This document shows positions 47,613 through 58,148 of a stretch of 64,000 nucleotides of DNA, piece by piece. The position numbers and the translations under genes were made by a program. Every line of letters begins with the position of its first letter. Positions within the stretch are counted from its first letter, which is position 1. The stretch comes from Lytechinus variegatus (Eukaryota; Echinodermata; Echinoidea; Temnopleuroida; Toxopneustidae): positions 17,779,292 through 17,843,291 of the forward strand of contig NC_054751.1 of assembly GCF_018143015.1 (NCBI RefSeq). Direction: 5' to 3'. Below the pieces are notes generated by a model. It was not told where the DNA came from. It did no database searches and saw nothing but the letters and a program-made list of their open reading frames with translations.

Positions 47613-48545
47613 TCTACTACCTTCAACTATGTAACTACTATCTTAAGCTATCTCCAGGAAATCTAACTCCACAAGAAAAGATCCAGCCTATGCCATACTT
47701 AAATAAAGCCCTAGCAAAACTTATTCTTGCACCAGCCTCAATCACAGCTCTGAATCAATCTTCAAATACCTCATCCTATTTGTTTGTTTTTTGTTTCATT
47801 GCTATCCAAGGTCAAACCCATTTCAAAGTATACCCAAAATGATCAAATTGGAACCTAGTAACTATTTGATTCTCAGCCTAACCTATTGGATTTTTCTTCT
47901 ATTTAACATCTATCATTAAATTAGATTCAAGCAACTCCGCTTTCAGCCATCGTTACAAAGTGCTGTGAAAGAAATAGGAGAAAAATAAATTGTTATTACA
48001 CAGCTTAAAACTACTCTTAACTACGGCTGGAATCTGGATCAAACATCTGTACCCTCAGTCAGCTATGTTCAGCTACACCGCCCGTTCTCAACATCTCTGG
48101 AACTCAAATCGGGTCTCGGGAATCTACGAATAAACATAATCATTAATCATACCCTGTCTTACCATATTCCTATTCTTTTATCAAAATAGGATCAGTTCAG
48201 TTCAGTTCAAAATCTGGAAACAAGTTAGTCCATCTCTAACTGTCTTGAATATTACAGTCTCTTCTCTCCACCGCTACCATCACTCCAACTGTCCAAAGCT
48301 GTTGTCACTCTGTCGACGCTGTCACTCTCTCTGAAGCCGTCATCGATGCAACCGTCAGACGCTCTCATCTCCCCAATCGTTCGATGCGTCGTCACTGTAA
48401 CCATCTGGCACTCTTGTTGCTCTAACCACCTGACGCTGTTGTCGTCGCACCAACCGTCTGATGCCGTCGTCGCACCAACCGTCTTAACACCTCCCTCGTT
48501 GAACCTGGGGTTGTCCCTCAGAATCGGCGCCTAATCCTGACCTAT
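47613..48545 (-). other. Retrotransposon leader
   Basis: About 930 bp between the primer-binding-like site and the Gag start codon. It contains repeated CCGTC/GTCGTC-type words around 48270-48490 and no credible ORF. Confidence 0.6.
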
Positions 48546-48561
48546 CCTGTCCATGACGCCA
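48546..48561 (-). other. Primer-binding-like site
   Basis: On the minus strand, two bases after the 5' LTR, the sequence reads TGGCGTCATGGACAGG. TGG pairs with the CCA end of a tRNA. I cannot name the tRNA. Confidence 0.6.
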
Positions 48562-48563
48562 TT

Positions 48564-50571
48564 TGTCGTAGGTCGCAATAGGTCACTTCCAAGAAGTACA
48601 AGGGGCACAACAGATTCATGTTCACTTGTCTTTATTTGTCCATCACAAGACAAAAATAAAAGAAAAAAAAACCCTGCAAGATATAAAGCAAGGCCATCGT
48701 AAGTATACAATCAAATAATGGCATTAATACATGAGTCGTCTTATTCTCAATTATTAAACATATGACGAAGACACCAGATGATGCCAATTACACTATAAAA
48801 GTTAAGTGTCTATCCTTTAGCAAATATCCTACAAAATGAGCATACTGTTGAAGTGTATATTATAGATAATGCTATAAAAACAGCATTACAAAAATAGGAA
48901 TGCATTTCTGAATTCAAAATTATATTAAATGCGTCAAATTATAATTCAAGTTATGGATGCTTAATTCCTTGCAGCTAGCCTGCCTAACCATCCTTATCCT
49001 CGAATGTTTGTAACACTAACCAAACCTGAAGAATGGCAGACAAAGAGACCATCGTCATTATCCTCTCAATCAAAAATGACATACAAATCCCCTCAAATTG
49101 TAAAGCCTCACTAACTACACTCTTCAATGGCATCTCAAAATACCTCAATCAAAAGGACAGCATCCATAAGTCAAATCGGTTTCCGCACAAGAATTCATTT
49201 AAAGTTTTTGAAATGTACTCTATATTTATCTCAATTCTGATTTCAATTTAAATCAATAAAATCAATACAGTACAAACATAATATTGTACACCATGCACAT
49301 AATTAGAATGTAGATCTTAGACCACGCCCAAATATAATGCAACAGCTTACCCAGGATCAACACCCACTCGTCACGTGATCGTGAACCACTCCAACACACT
49401 GGCTGGATTCAACAGTGTAGAAATTACTTGTACTGCTGTTAAACAAAGAACAAATCCAAAATTACTAACTCGTCTTACATACTTATATTACTTTTTTCAT
49501 GCTAGCATTCCATTAAAATAATTTTCTCTGTATCAAGATAAAGACTTCTATCAGTTTCAACTTGATAAAATCCACCAGTTAACATTAGAGACTGAAAATA
49601 AGACAACTAACCATTCCAGTTATTTATCCATAATTGAAATTAATATAACAATTGTCCTAAAATTATATCAATCCTCATGTCTCAAGAGCTATATCTCATT
49701 AATCACAATATGCTCAATAGCTCTTTCATAATTTTTAACTAAACCATTCATACCACAGGCCTTTCCAAATCTAACATGTTTGTGTACATGTCCCACATAT
49801 ACAAATCTGTGTTACTTAATAATACTTGTTTGGAAATCAGTGAGTCTTGTCACAAAATAATTCCATCCTGATACTCTAATATGACTAACATTCACTACCA
49901 GTACAAATTACATTTCAAATTAAATGTACGTACCACACTTCGGAAGATCTAAAGTGTTGGGAATCACCGGCAACAAACTTTCACCCACAAAAATGTGATG
50001 CTACGCTGATGCAAGCTCAAGAAGGAATGAATCCCGATAACCTGCCCGATGCTACAGGTATTCTGCTCACATCACCAACCTAACCGTATCACTACGCCTT
50101 GCATCATTAAGACTTTCAATCTTTCACCTTCAACAGTCTTTCTAGATACCTATTTACAATGTACCTTTTAGCTAATTTGCATATCTTCCGACCATTAATT
50201 GGTTAACAAAATAAAAGTGCCTACGCTGTTGCTAAGTGGAACTAATTTATCTTTTACAGGAGTATCGCTCACTGATGAGTCTTCAGTCATGAACACGAGA
50301 CAAAAGTCCAGCTGTGACTAATAAAAAAAGGAATCCAAAGAACCCTAAACTGATTTGTTTTCATTCATAAAAACCAGATGGATGCGATTCTTAGTCATGT
50401 TTAACAAAACAAGGAATCCAACAACCTCGCAACCCAGATGACACGTCCTATTGAAAACAAACTTTGCATAGCCAATCCCTAAAATTTCTTTAACTAAGAG
50501 GATGCCAAATCGAGCTTCAAATATCTTTATCTATAGAAGGAAATACTTTGGCTAAAACTCAACTTTCCACA
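48564..50571 (-). repeat. 5' LTR of the Ty3/gypsy element
   Basis: Same length and apparently same sequence as 39598-41605. It should contain the element promoter, reading on the minus strand; I could not pick a convincing TATA box or initiator. Confidence 0.95.
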
Positions 50572-50581
50572 TTGATGATAT

Positions 50582-50586
<5 letters not shown>

Positions 50587-50612
<26 letters not shown>

Positions 50613-50616
50613 GGTC
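50587..50616. repeat. (GA)n followed by a G tract
   Basis: GAGAGAGAGAGAGAGAGAG then about 12 G, just outside the retrotransposon. Confidence 0.85.
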
Positions 50617-50671
50617 ATAAATCATATGACCCGACCGAATTATTTTTCTGTTTCTTTTTTTTCTTCCTCAT

Positions 50672-50795
50672 AGCAGAGCGAAACTTTAGCGACGGCGCGG
50701 CGGCGTCAACATTGAAATCTTAATCTATAAGGTTAAGTTTTTGAAATACCTCCTTAATTTAGGAAGTATATGGACCTAGTTCATAAAACTTGGAC
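50672..50795 (+). repeat. Fragment of the GCATAGCAG-headed repeat family
   Basis: CATAGCAGAGCGAAAC, a CGGCGCGGCGGCGTCAACAT block, GGTTAAGTTTTTGAAATACC and ATATGGACCTAGTTCATAAA follow the order seen at 33598. The AGGTCA-bearing body is missing. Confidence 0.65.
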
Positions 50796-50972
50796 ATAAG
50801 AAATAGTAGATATAACTGGAATTTTTAAAAGAGGAGAGGGAAGAGAAGCAGCTTTGGCAGCTGAAGCAAAATGACGTCAATTTCTGAAAGGCGTTAGATT
50901 AAATTCTCAGCCTTTAAAATTAATGTAAGTGGAATCCTCAATTTTTCTATTTTTGTTTGTCTCACTTTGCAG

Positions 50973-52469
50973 GCCCCATCTAGCGGATTCCGTTGGGACG
51001 TAATAGGATGGTTGATAGGCATCGTATTCGTCACCGCCCTATTGCTTGCCATGATGTTCATAGGGAACTCCAGGGGCTGGGATGCCGATGCTGGCTACTA
51101 CCACAACGAGAGTGAGTCATCACAGGAACGCTTCTTGCCAGAACCTTACATCGAAGAACCTGGCGTTCCAGGAAGATATGGATCTGGAGCCTCGGCAAGA
51201 TGGTACTACTGGCAGATACCTCCTGAAGAAGTCACAGCTTTGACCAGAGGCATCATGTGGCTATGTTATGTGACCCATCAGTTATTTGTATGGGGCTGCA
51301 TCTACTATGCGCAAAGGTCTAAGACGGTCTATCCCAATCCTCTAGATGCTAAGTACTCCACCGACATGAAGAATTTTAATTGGATACCACTGATAGGCAA
51401 CATGGTGTTCCATCTCTTTCATCTGGGACAGACCCATTGGACGTACGACGCTCTTGCCCAGGACGTGTCAGAAGCTAGCTCTCAAGGGTCTGTTATAATG
51501 CTGCTTGTGTTCGTCTTGATGATAGAGTACCGAAATCGTGGGATGGCATTTGGTTGGCCTTCCAAAGATGACACCAACAACATCAGCAACAAGCTCCGGC
51601 TTCCTTGGGGTCCACAGGAACTCATACGTCGTTACCATGGATATGCTTTCTCCTGGGCGGCCATCTACACATTCTGGTATCATCCTATGGAGAACACAGT
51701 CGGTCATGCCCTAGGGTTCACACATACCTGGTTGTTCATGCTTCAGGGAAGTCTCATGTATACGCAGTTCCATCTTAACCGATACTGGCGTCTTCTCCTT
51801 GAAGCATGGGTCATAATCCATGGTTCTGTGGTCGCTTGGCAAACCGGAGGTCCAGCTCTGAATGGCACATCGCTGTATCCAATGTTCATGTTTGGTTTCC
51901 TGTGGATCTTCACAATGACCCAACTCTTTGGTCTTCCCATCTTCAAATACATTCCCCGTCTGCTTTGGTTTCTTCCATTCGTCGCCTATATGGCCGTGGG
52001 GATCTACGTCTATGGTTGGGTCTTTTTTGACAAAGAAGGTCGCTACTGGATTCGCATGAATGAGATGATCCGCATCCCTGCAACGGAGTACCTTTGCGTA
52101 ATCATCGCTTGGCTTGTCATGTGGTTCTTCCTCTGGATTGAAAAGAAAGTGAAAGCAGACAGGATCAACGAGCCTTTCCAACCACCTAGTATAGTCAAAG
52201 AGATCATGCACCTTTCAGGGGTAGTCTTCACCTACGCAATCATGGTCACAGTCGCCATTCTCATCCAAGCCTTGGATGTCAAAATGGACTTGATAGCCCT
52301 CATGGTCATATTCGTCATCATTTTCACGGTCGGTGTTGCCGTGACTTGTATGTTGCTTAAACAAATCATGCCACCTTATGCCGGGGACTTGACAGACACA
52401 AGCAACAATTCAAGAGTTTCTCCTACGTTTGACAACCCTGGTTTCAAAGTGGATGAGAAGAAGTTTTGA
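50973..52469 (+). CDS. Twelve-pass membrane protein of unknown function, exon 3 (main coding exon)
   Basis: The acceptor TTTGCAG ends at 50972, and 498 codons run to TGA at 52467-52469; with exons 1 and 2 the protein is 566 residues. I count twelve hydrophobic segments at about 78-99, 158-182, 202-224, 238-257, 290-307, 311-334, 341-360, 369-391, 397-418, 439-458, 476-502 and 506-530. With N and C termini inside, both sequons (N113 in NES, N365 in NGT) fall outside, and the basic loops (EYRNRG, WIEKKVKAD) fall inside, which supports the topology. Histidines cluster within membrane segments: FHLFHLGQTH (segment 3), YHPM, GHALGFTHTW, QFHLNRYW, and IIHGS. Such buried histidines could bind metal or haem, or move protons, but this is speculation. 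I do not recognise the family. The C-terminal tail contains DNPGF. Confidence 0.85.
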   Translation, partial: APSSGFRWDVIGWLIGIVFVTALLLAMMFIGNSRGWDADAGYYHNESESSQERFLPEPYIEEPGVPGRYGSGASARWYYWQIPPEEVTALTRGIMWLCYVTHQLFVWGCIYYAQRSKTVYPNPLDAKYSTDMKNFNWIPLIGNMVFHLFHLGQTHWTYDALAQDVSEASSQGSVIMLLVFVLMIEYRNRGMAFGWPSKDDTNNISNKLRLPWGPQELIRRYHGYAFSWAAIYTFWYHPMENTVGHALGFTHTWLFMLQGSLMYTQFHLNRYWRLLLEAWVIIHGSVVAWQTGGPALNGTSLYPMFMFGFLWIFTMTQLFGLPIFKYIPRLLWFLPFVAYMAVGIYVYGWVFFDKEGRYWIRMNEMIRIPATEYLCVIIAWLVMWFFLWIEKKVKADRINEPFQPPSIVKEIMHLSGVVFTYAIMVTVAILIQALDVKMDLIALMVIFVIIFTVGVAVTCMLLKQIMPPYAGDLTDTSNNSRVSPTFDNPGFKVDEKKF

Positions 52470-53095
52470 GATAACCTGTGACACAATTTATAGACTCATG
52501 TTCAAGTTTGCAATTGCTATATTTCTTTTCATCATACTGTGTTCAAGATTAGAATCAATCATACCAGACATCGATCTGAACAATTTCATTTTTTATATTT
52601 TATTGACCAACCTCGACAAGAAAGAACTATCCGAAAGTCGGTTTATTGGCCATTGGCAAAGGTCAATTAGATTTTGTATGTAAATAGCAGGCAATAGACA
52701 CCAATATGTTACAAATTGACTTGCTCACTCTGATCATTTGCCTTTGTAATGTATTAATTTCAAATTCGCTCTGTACACGTCTGAATGGTACATCATGGAC
52801 TGCCTTATAGCTGGAGACACAATCATGGGTGTCGATTACGCCATCCCCCCACCTGAAATGCGGAGGTATATCCCCCACCCCGTGATCGATACCCTATTTG
52901 AATGGATGATAACACAGGCCATCCCTTACCTGAATCAATGGGGGCGATATGTATATACCCCACCCCCTCCCCGGATCGACACCAATGTTGCATAATGTTG
53001 TTCTGAGTAGAGTCGTGTGATAAAATATTGCCCTAGTCTCTACACTGAGCAAAACTGTACTTATGTCTCTCTCAATGCTTTTCCATAATAAATTA
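52470..53095 (+). other. Probable 3' UTR with polyadenylation signal
   Basis: No coding potential after the stop. AATAAA occurs at 53087-53092 and is the first good candidate signal; later ones cannot be excluded. Bases 52830-52985 carry a C-rich segment with repeated TATACCCC/TATCCCCC words. Confidence 0.5.
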
Positions 53096-54570
53096 TGATA
53101 GTATTATTCAATCCTAATCGCTGTTTATGATGACAAAATACCTCATTAGATGACAGGAATGTATTTTAGACACATTTTATTGATTGATTCGGTTATGGCG
53201 ATCTTGGTAAATACGACGATGCCGGTGTATTGTTTGTAATAATCATTGTCTTTACGTCAGGTTTTGACCGATGTTGCGCTTTTTGTTGATGAAGTGATTA
53301 TTTAGCCTTATTTTTCTATTATTTAAATACTACTTCATGAAAAATGTGCAAATATGATCACAATTGTGTTTTGGTTGACATTACACTAATTGTCTTTCAT
53401 GATAGTCTTGCTACAATATTTTTATCAATTTGAAAATGTATATATTTAATTTAAGATGATAATATTAAACAAAGAGTCATTATTATATATACGTAATCAG
53501 TGTATTAATTCTCTTCATTCTGCATAGGGACTGTAGAGCTATAATTGTAATACATCTACAGGGGACCAGGAACGATTTCTGAAGAGGGGTGCTGGATTTA
53601 AAAATGACAAGCAAAAACAAAAAACCACCAACTACAAAATAAAAGAGTTTTCCACTAAAACATGAAGGTGATTCTGGTCACAAAAAGAATAAAAATGGCA
53701 AGCAAAATACGGAAAAGGTGGGAAAACAACATCCAGCTTCCCATGGCCTCGTCGGCCTACATCCATGCTGTGATAAATCAAAACACCACACTCGATTTAG
53801 TTTGATGGTGCATGGTTGATTCAAACGAGAAAGTGTTTCATAAAGATTTCCCTACATCTACTTTGGCTATATAGAGGCATATAATCATAGGCGGATCCAG
53901 GGGGCGAGGGGACCAGCCCCCCTTTGGCGGAGCAAAAAAAGGGGCGAAGAAAAAAAAGGGAAAGAGAGGAGAAAAAAGGGAAAAGAGAGGAGAAAAAAGA
54001 AGGGAAACATAAGAGGATGAAGACGAGTGAATAAAATAAGATGAGGGTAGACTTGGAAAATTATTTAATGTCGGGATAAAAAAAATTCGCTCGCGCTTCG
54101 CGCTCGCATTGCCTTTTAGGTGATTTGCATATCTTGCTCAATATGGAGCTTAAGATATCAAATCTTGAAGTCGATTTACAAAACATATGTAAGCTCTGAA
54201 AGTGAACTTTCATTTTTTTGTTTGATTTACAACTTGATTTTAAAAAGTGCTCTGTCAAAATTTCTGTTTTGTAGTCTGAATATTAACATTTTCTGTTTGC
54301 TATTGAGAGAGTAGGGGTTAGATCAGGGAAAGAACGAGACAGTGAAGTATTTTTCGGGGGGGGGTGTTATATTGTCCCATCCCCAACTTGAGTATTAGAT
54401 TAATTGAATTAATTAATCAAACAATTAATATTCGGATTACGGATACATTTCCGTTTTTACTTTTTCGGAAATCTATCCGAACTTCTTATCCGACGGAGAG
54501 AGATTCGCCACGGTACCGGATTAGTCTACAAATGTAGACCCACATCTGCAGTGTGTGTACCTCAGCTGAT
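53096..54570. other. Intergenic, AT-rich, no gene seen
   Basis: It contains a purine-rich GGAGAAAAAAG-type run at 53935-54010 next to GGCGGATCCAGGGGGCGAGG (53888), and a G10 run at 54355. These look like edges of degraded repeats; I cannot define a complete element. Confidence 0.4.
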
Positions 54571-54576
54571 TCAACG

Positions 54577-54708
54577 AGTCTGCATAGCAGACTAGGTCTA
54601 CTGAGGCTGCAGAAGTGGAATGGCTCGCTTCGCTCGCCCTTTCAGGCTGGTTTGCGAACCAGTAGCAGATCCCACCTCACGAGCCATTCAGAGTCTGCAT
54701 AGCAGACT
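54577..54708. repeat. Hairpin block bounded by AGTCTGCATAGCAGACT
   Basis: The 17-base self-complementary word AGTCTGCATAGCAGACT occurs at 54577-54593 and again at 54692-54708. Between them GAATGGCTCG and CGAGCCATTC, and GGCTGGTTTGCG/GCGAACCAG, form further hairpins. The core TGCATAGCAGA is shared with the head of the 33598 family. Confidence 0.7.
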
Positions 54709-54942
54709 AGTACCGGATATTATTCGCTCCGGCTAGCTCCATAGAATAGATTAGGCATATCTCGACTCGACTCTTAAGAAGATGGTCCTGTATTCATGCT
54801 ACAGAGTGTCGAATATCAGTTTGGCACAAACTTGTATTTCTGATGTATGCCAATAAAGTAAGTAATGACTAAATGGTGACTAAATTAATTTTACTTTTCA
54901 CTGAGATTATGCTTGGAAACTTTTAAACTTAGGGACTTAGGC

Positions 54943-55393
54943 CTTCATAGACCAAAAGCTTCGGTCTCTGTTATGTTGGTTGTTCAGCTGAACTCCGTTG
55001 GCTTCACTCACCAAATACAGAGACCGAAGTTCTAGCGCGATCTGTACAGGGACTCAATGGCCATATGTTTATGTACTTAAGATCGGACAAAACGGGGAAG
55101 TGAATTTGCGTGACAGCCGAGGTAAGTCACTGTTTTTGTTCCTTTTAACTTGATTTTTCTCCGTTTTTTGGCAATTAATGCCAAGAGGGAATATTAATTT
55201 GCACTTTGGTCACAATAATTGTCAAGTTTTTTATTCATTAAAGACAAAAATTGAAGAGCCCCGACGGGGGGATTTTGCATTGCAAGTCCCCTAATGGTGC
55301 GTGCACGATAGCGAGCCGTCTGTGTACGAGGAGAATAAAAAAAAAATGTTAAAAAAAGTCCTCGAAACAGACGGCTGCCAGCTGTCTAAGGCC
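54943..55393 (+). repeat. Dispersed repeat, copy 2 (first copy at 4854-5310)
   Basis: Same block order as 4854-5310, from GACCAAAAGCTTCGGT to GGCTGCCAGCTGTCTA, with scattered substitutions and small indels. Same orientation, about 50 kb apart. Confidence 0.7.
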
Positions 55394-56802
55394 TACAGTG
55401 TCTTGCGAGACACTGCAATGAAAGAATGACTTATGACTATGAGCCGTTGTCCCACCCATTGAAAATCGTGTATTGTTGTATGACTGAAGAGTATTTGTTT
55501 CATAAAAAAGAGTAGAGTATATACCGGTATATCAAGATCTAGAACAGTGGGAGATTAGCATTTTTGGCCAAATCGTGGTTTCGGGAACCACTCGTCGATT
55601 TGTATACGTGCACTTGTGTACAAACAGTGGAAATAGGGACGTGCGTGTGACTGAATAAAGCGCTGCTGTATGAAGTGAACAGTGGTTCCCTATATTCACT
55701 CTAGGCGACACCGCAATACTTACCCGTGTTAAGAAACTGAGACTCCACTCACGCGCATTTGGGCAGCCCTAGCTTAGAACTAAGCTTTCTTTCCGTAAAA
55801 AATCTTTATTCTTATGATTCAATAAATGTTAATGAATATATAATTACTCTTAAATCGGTATTCACCGGTTCTTTTCTTGAATTTTCTGCCAAATTCCCAC
55901 GCTTCTGGCTTCAATTCTGCGATGGATTCTGTTGCCATAGACAGCTACACATGCAACTCTATTTATAAATGGAGCGCCCCTTACGAGAGTTGTTAATGCC
56001 GCGGAAAAATTGTTAGGCATTTTGGCCTGTGGTCAAGGCGTTCTTTTGTTCTATTTTTTTATAGGTATGAGATCGAAATCACAGCGACTATTCACACTGT
56101 TCCATAATGATTCCGAAAGGAGGTGCAGCACCCCCCACCCACATGGGCGCAAATCCCAGGGGGACACTTCCCCCTAACCCAAAATAGTAGGGGCACATTA
56201 TCAAATGTCCCCCTACTATTTTTGTTCTTTTATATATGATGGAAAGAAATAGGCCTACATCATTTAAATCGAAGTAAAACATGTATTTTGGACGAGACGA
56301 CCTTCTTTTGGGGGTGATAAACCTTCCTTTTTTTTTTTTGTTAGTTTGTTTTTGTTTTTTTTTGCCTGTTTTCCAGCCCCTGGTCCCCTACCTTAGATTT
56401 CCACCCTTGCCTCCCACTACTCTTGATATTGTTTGCGAATCTGTTTTGTAAATTAAAGGGGAATTTCACCCTGATAAAAAGATGATGAAAATATGAGAAA
56501 AATCATTTCAAAATATCGATGAAGGTGTTATTTGACAAAAAATGGAGTTGATAGAATTTAGAATGCTTGATTTATTGTGACGTCTATAACGAGCAGTTGC
56601 TCTATCCTAAATATAAAATGCCCAAATTTCCCATTTTTAATGGTCCGTAACGACCCACTTTTTTCTTTTTGATAACAAGTATGAATTGATATAGGCCTAC
56701 TAAAATGTACCATAAAAATCATTATCATGTATTTCTTGACATTTCATTTACTTTTTTACCATAATAATAGCTGCTTGCAAAGGCCTACGCCGTCACAAAA
56801 AA
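55394..56802. other. Intergenic, no gene seen
   Basis: It includes GGGGGACACTTCCCCCTAAC near 56160 with GGGGCACATT/AATGTCCCCC pairing at 56191-56214 (a small hairpin), and AAAGGGGAATTTCACCCTGA at 56455, which looks like the terminus of a short element without an identifiable partner. Confidence 0.35.
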
Positions 56803-57370
56803 ACCCGGGGGGCCGGGGGGGGGGCACTTACATTGACGAGTGGATACCATGCGCGACCAAAAAAAAAACGTAAAAAGGATGTCCTTTTCACGATAGGGCA
56901 CGTTACCTACGTAACGTGATAAGGGTGTCAAAAACACAAAAATAACGAAAAAAGGGTATCTATTAATTCGCTAGGAAAACCGTCGTGTTTAGGGTCTAAT
57001 TTGCGGGGATGATAAAACAAAATCAAAATGTTTTATAAAGGATGTCCTTTTTGCTCCAACACTTCGTGTTTAGAGTCCGATTTGCGCGAGGTGTAGAAGG
57101 TGGGGTCGTACTAAACCAAATAAGGTAAAGCCGACGACCGAAGGACCCGTAACAATAAAACATTCCTGTACTTGTTTAGGGGTTCATTTCAGGGAATATT
57201 TGCCAAGAGTATCGTTTTGTTTCCAATACTTGTTAAGGGTAGGGTTTCACACGCCAATACTTGTTAAGGGGTGCATTTTCAGAATATGGAAATTACGTGT
57301 TTAGGGTGCTTTTCGAGACCCCATGGTCGCGCATGGTATCCACTCGTGAATGGAAGTGGCCCCCCCCGGG
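56803..57370. mobile_element. TIR element with GAGTGGATACCATGCGCGAC ends
   Basis: The left end CCCGGGGGG...GGCACTTACATT then GACGAGTGGATACCATGCGC is complementary to the right end, GCGCATGGTATCCACTCGTG then AATGGAAGTGGCCCC. Interior words such as ACTTGTTTAGGGG, ACTTGTTAAGGGT and CGTGTTTAGGGT are repeated with about 40-bp spacing (57170-57305). No ORF. The arrangement matches a repeat I recall as widespread in marine invertebrate DNA. Confidence 0.75.
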
Positions 57371-57524
57371 CAAAAAAAAAATCTTACCTTTGAAAAAGAT
57401 TGGTGGGGGATGGATTTTCCTCGAACGCATACCAATTTTTTTCTGCTATTTTCATAATAAACTTTAAATGAATTCAACTTTGCACTACTTAATTTTTTCA
57501 AAGACAAAATAACAAAATTACATC

Positions 57525-57645
57525 TCGTCATCATCATCATCACCACTATCATTAGCATCACCATCATCATCACCACAACCGTCACCACAACCATCATCAT
57601 CACCAAGATAATTTTCATCATCGTCATTGCCATCATCATCTTTTT
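57525..57645. repeat. (CAT)n imperfect trinucleotide microsatellite
   Basis: About 120 bp of CAT/CAC repeats with GTC and AGC interruptions. Translation gives only Met/Val repeats on the minus strand. Confidence 0.9.
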
Positions 57646-57979
57646 TTTTTCTTTATTTTTTCCCCATCCCTTCTTCTTTTTTTTTTCTTCCAATATTCCT
57701 CCTTTTTTTAGAGCGGCACACCGTCATGCTCCCTCACTGATTATCCGCCTCTATATGCTTGGTGTTGTATAAATTGGCGGATACCTGAATGAAATACTGA
57801 AGAGAAAATAAGGAAAGGGAAAAAGTAAGAAGAAAAAGAAGATGAGGAGAAGAAAAAAAGAAAGCCAAACAAATGAAACAAAACAATGTCAAAATTTCGT
57901 AATAAAGTCTTCTACATGTACGTCAGTTTAATAATGATGTTTTCATTGAAATGAGAACAAAAAAAGAATTGAAACCATA

Positions 57980-58148
57980 GGCGGCGGAAGCGGGGACGTT
58001 CCCCCCTAAATTTGTTGTTGACCTTTTTTTTTTGCTTGTCAATTTATTTTCCTACGTCCCCCCTAAAATGTTTGGGTTGAGAGCCTTTTTTTTTGCTTGT
58101 CAAAATTTGTTAGGTTGTCCCCTCCTAAAATTTGGGGCTTCCGCCGCC
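57980..58148. mobile_element. Small MITE with GGCGGCGGAAGC ends
   Basis: GGCGGCGGAAGC on the left is the exact complement of GCTTCCGCCGCC on the right. The interior has CCCCCCTAAATTTGTT, CCCCCCTAAAATGTTTGG and CCCCTCCTAAAATTTGG, three variants of one segment separated by TTTTTTTTGCTTGTCAA. It is 169 bp. No target duplication is clear. Confidence 0.65.

Larger units (their letters stand above)
39598..50571 (-). mobile_element. Complete Ty3/gypsy LTR retrotransposon, antisense in intron 2
   Basis: An 10,974-bp element. Two 2008-bp direct repeats (39598-41605, 48564-50571) each run TGTCG...CCACA on the plus strand, giving TG...CA ends, and the 4-bp TTGA lies directly outside both (39594-39597, 50572-50575). 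A minus-strand Gag-Pol ORF (42645-47612), a primer-binding-like site beside the right LTR and a purine tract beside the left LTR fix the orientation as minus. The order protease, reverse transcriptase, RNase H, integrase places it in Ty3/gypsy. No env-like ORF is present. LTR identity and the intact ORF indicate a recent insertion. Confidence 0.95.
38627..50972 (+). other. Intron 2 of the membrane protein gene (about 12.3 kb)
   Basis: From the donor GTAACT to the acceptor TGTCTCACTTTGCAG. Almost nine tenths of it is the antisense LTR retrotransposon (39598-50571). Without that element the intron would be about 1.4 kb. Confidence 0.7.

Noticed and set aside
51711..52211. 166-codon minus-strand ORF opposite exon 3
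   Set aside because: It is the antisense shadow of a strongly supported coding exon and shows no domain or splice context.
57301..57693. 130-codon minus-strand ORF rich in Met, Val and Lys
   Set aside because: Produced by the CAT microsatellite and neighbouring poly-T tract, extending into a transposon end.
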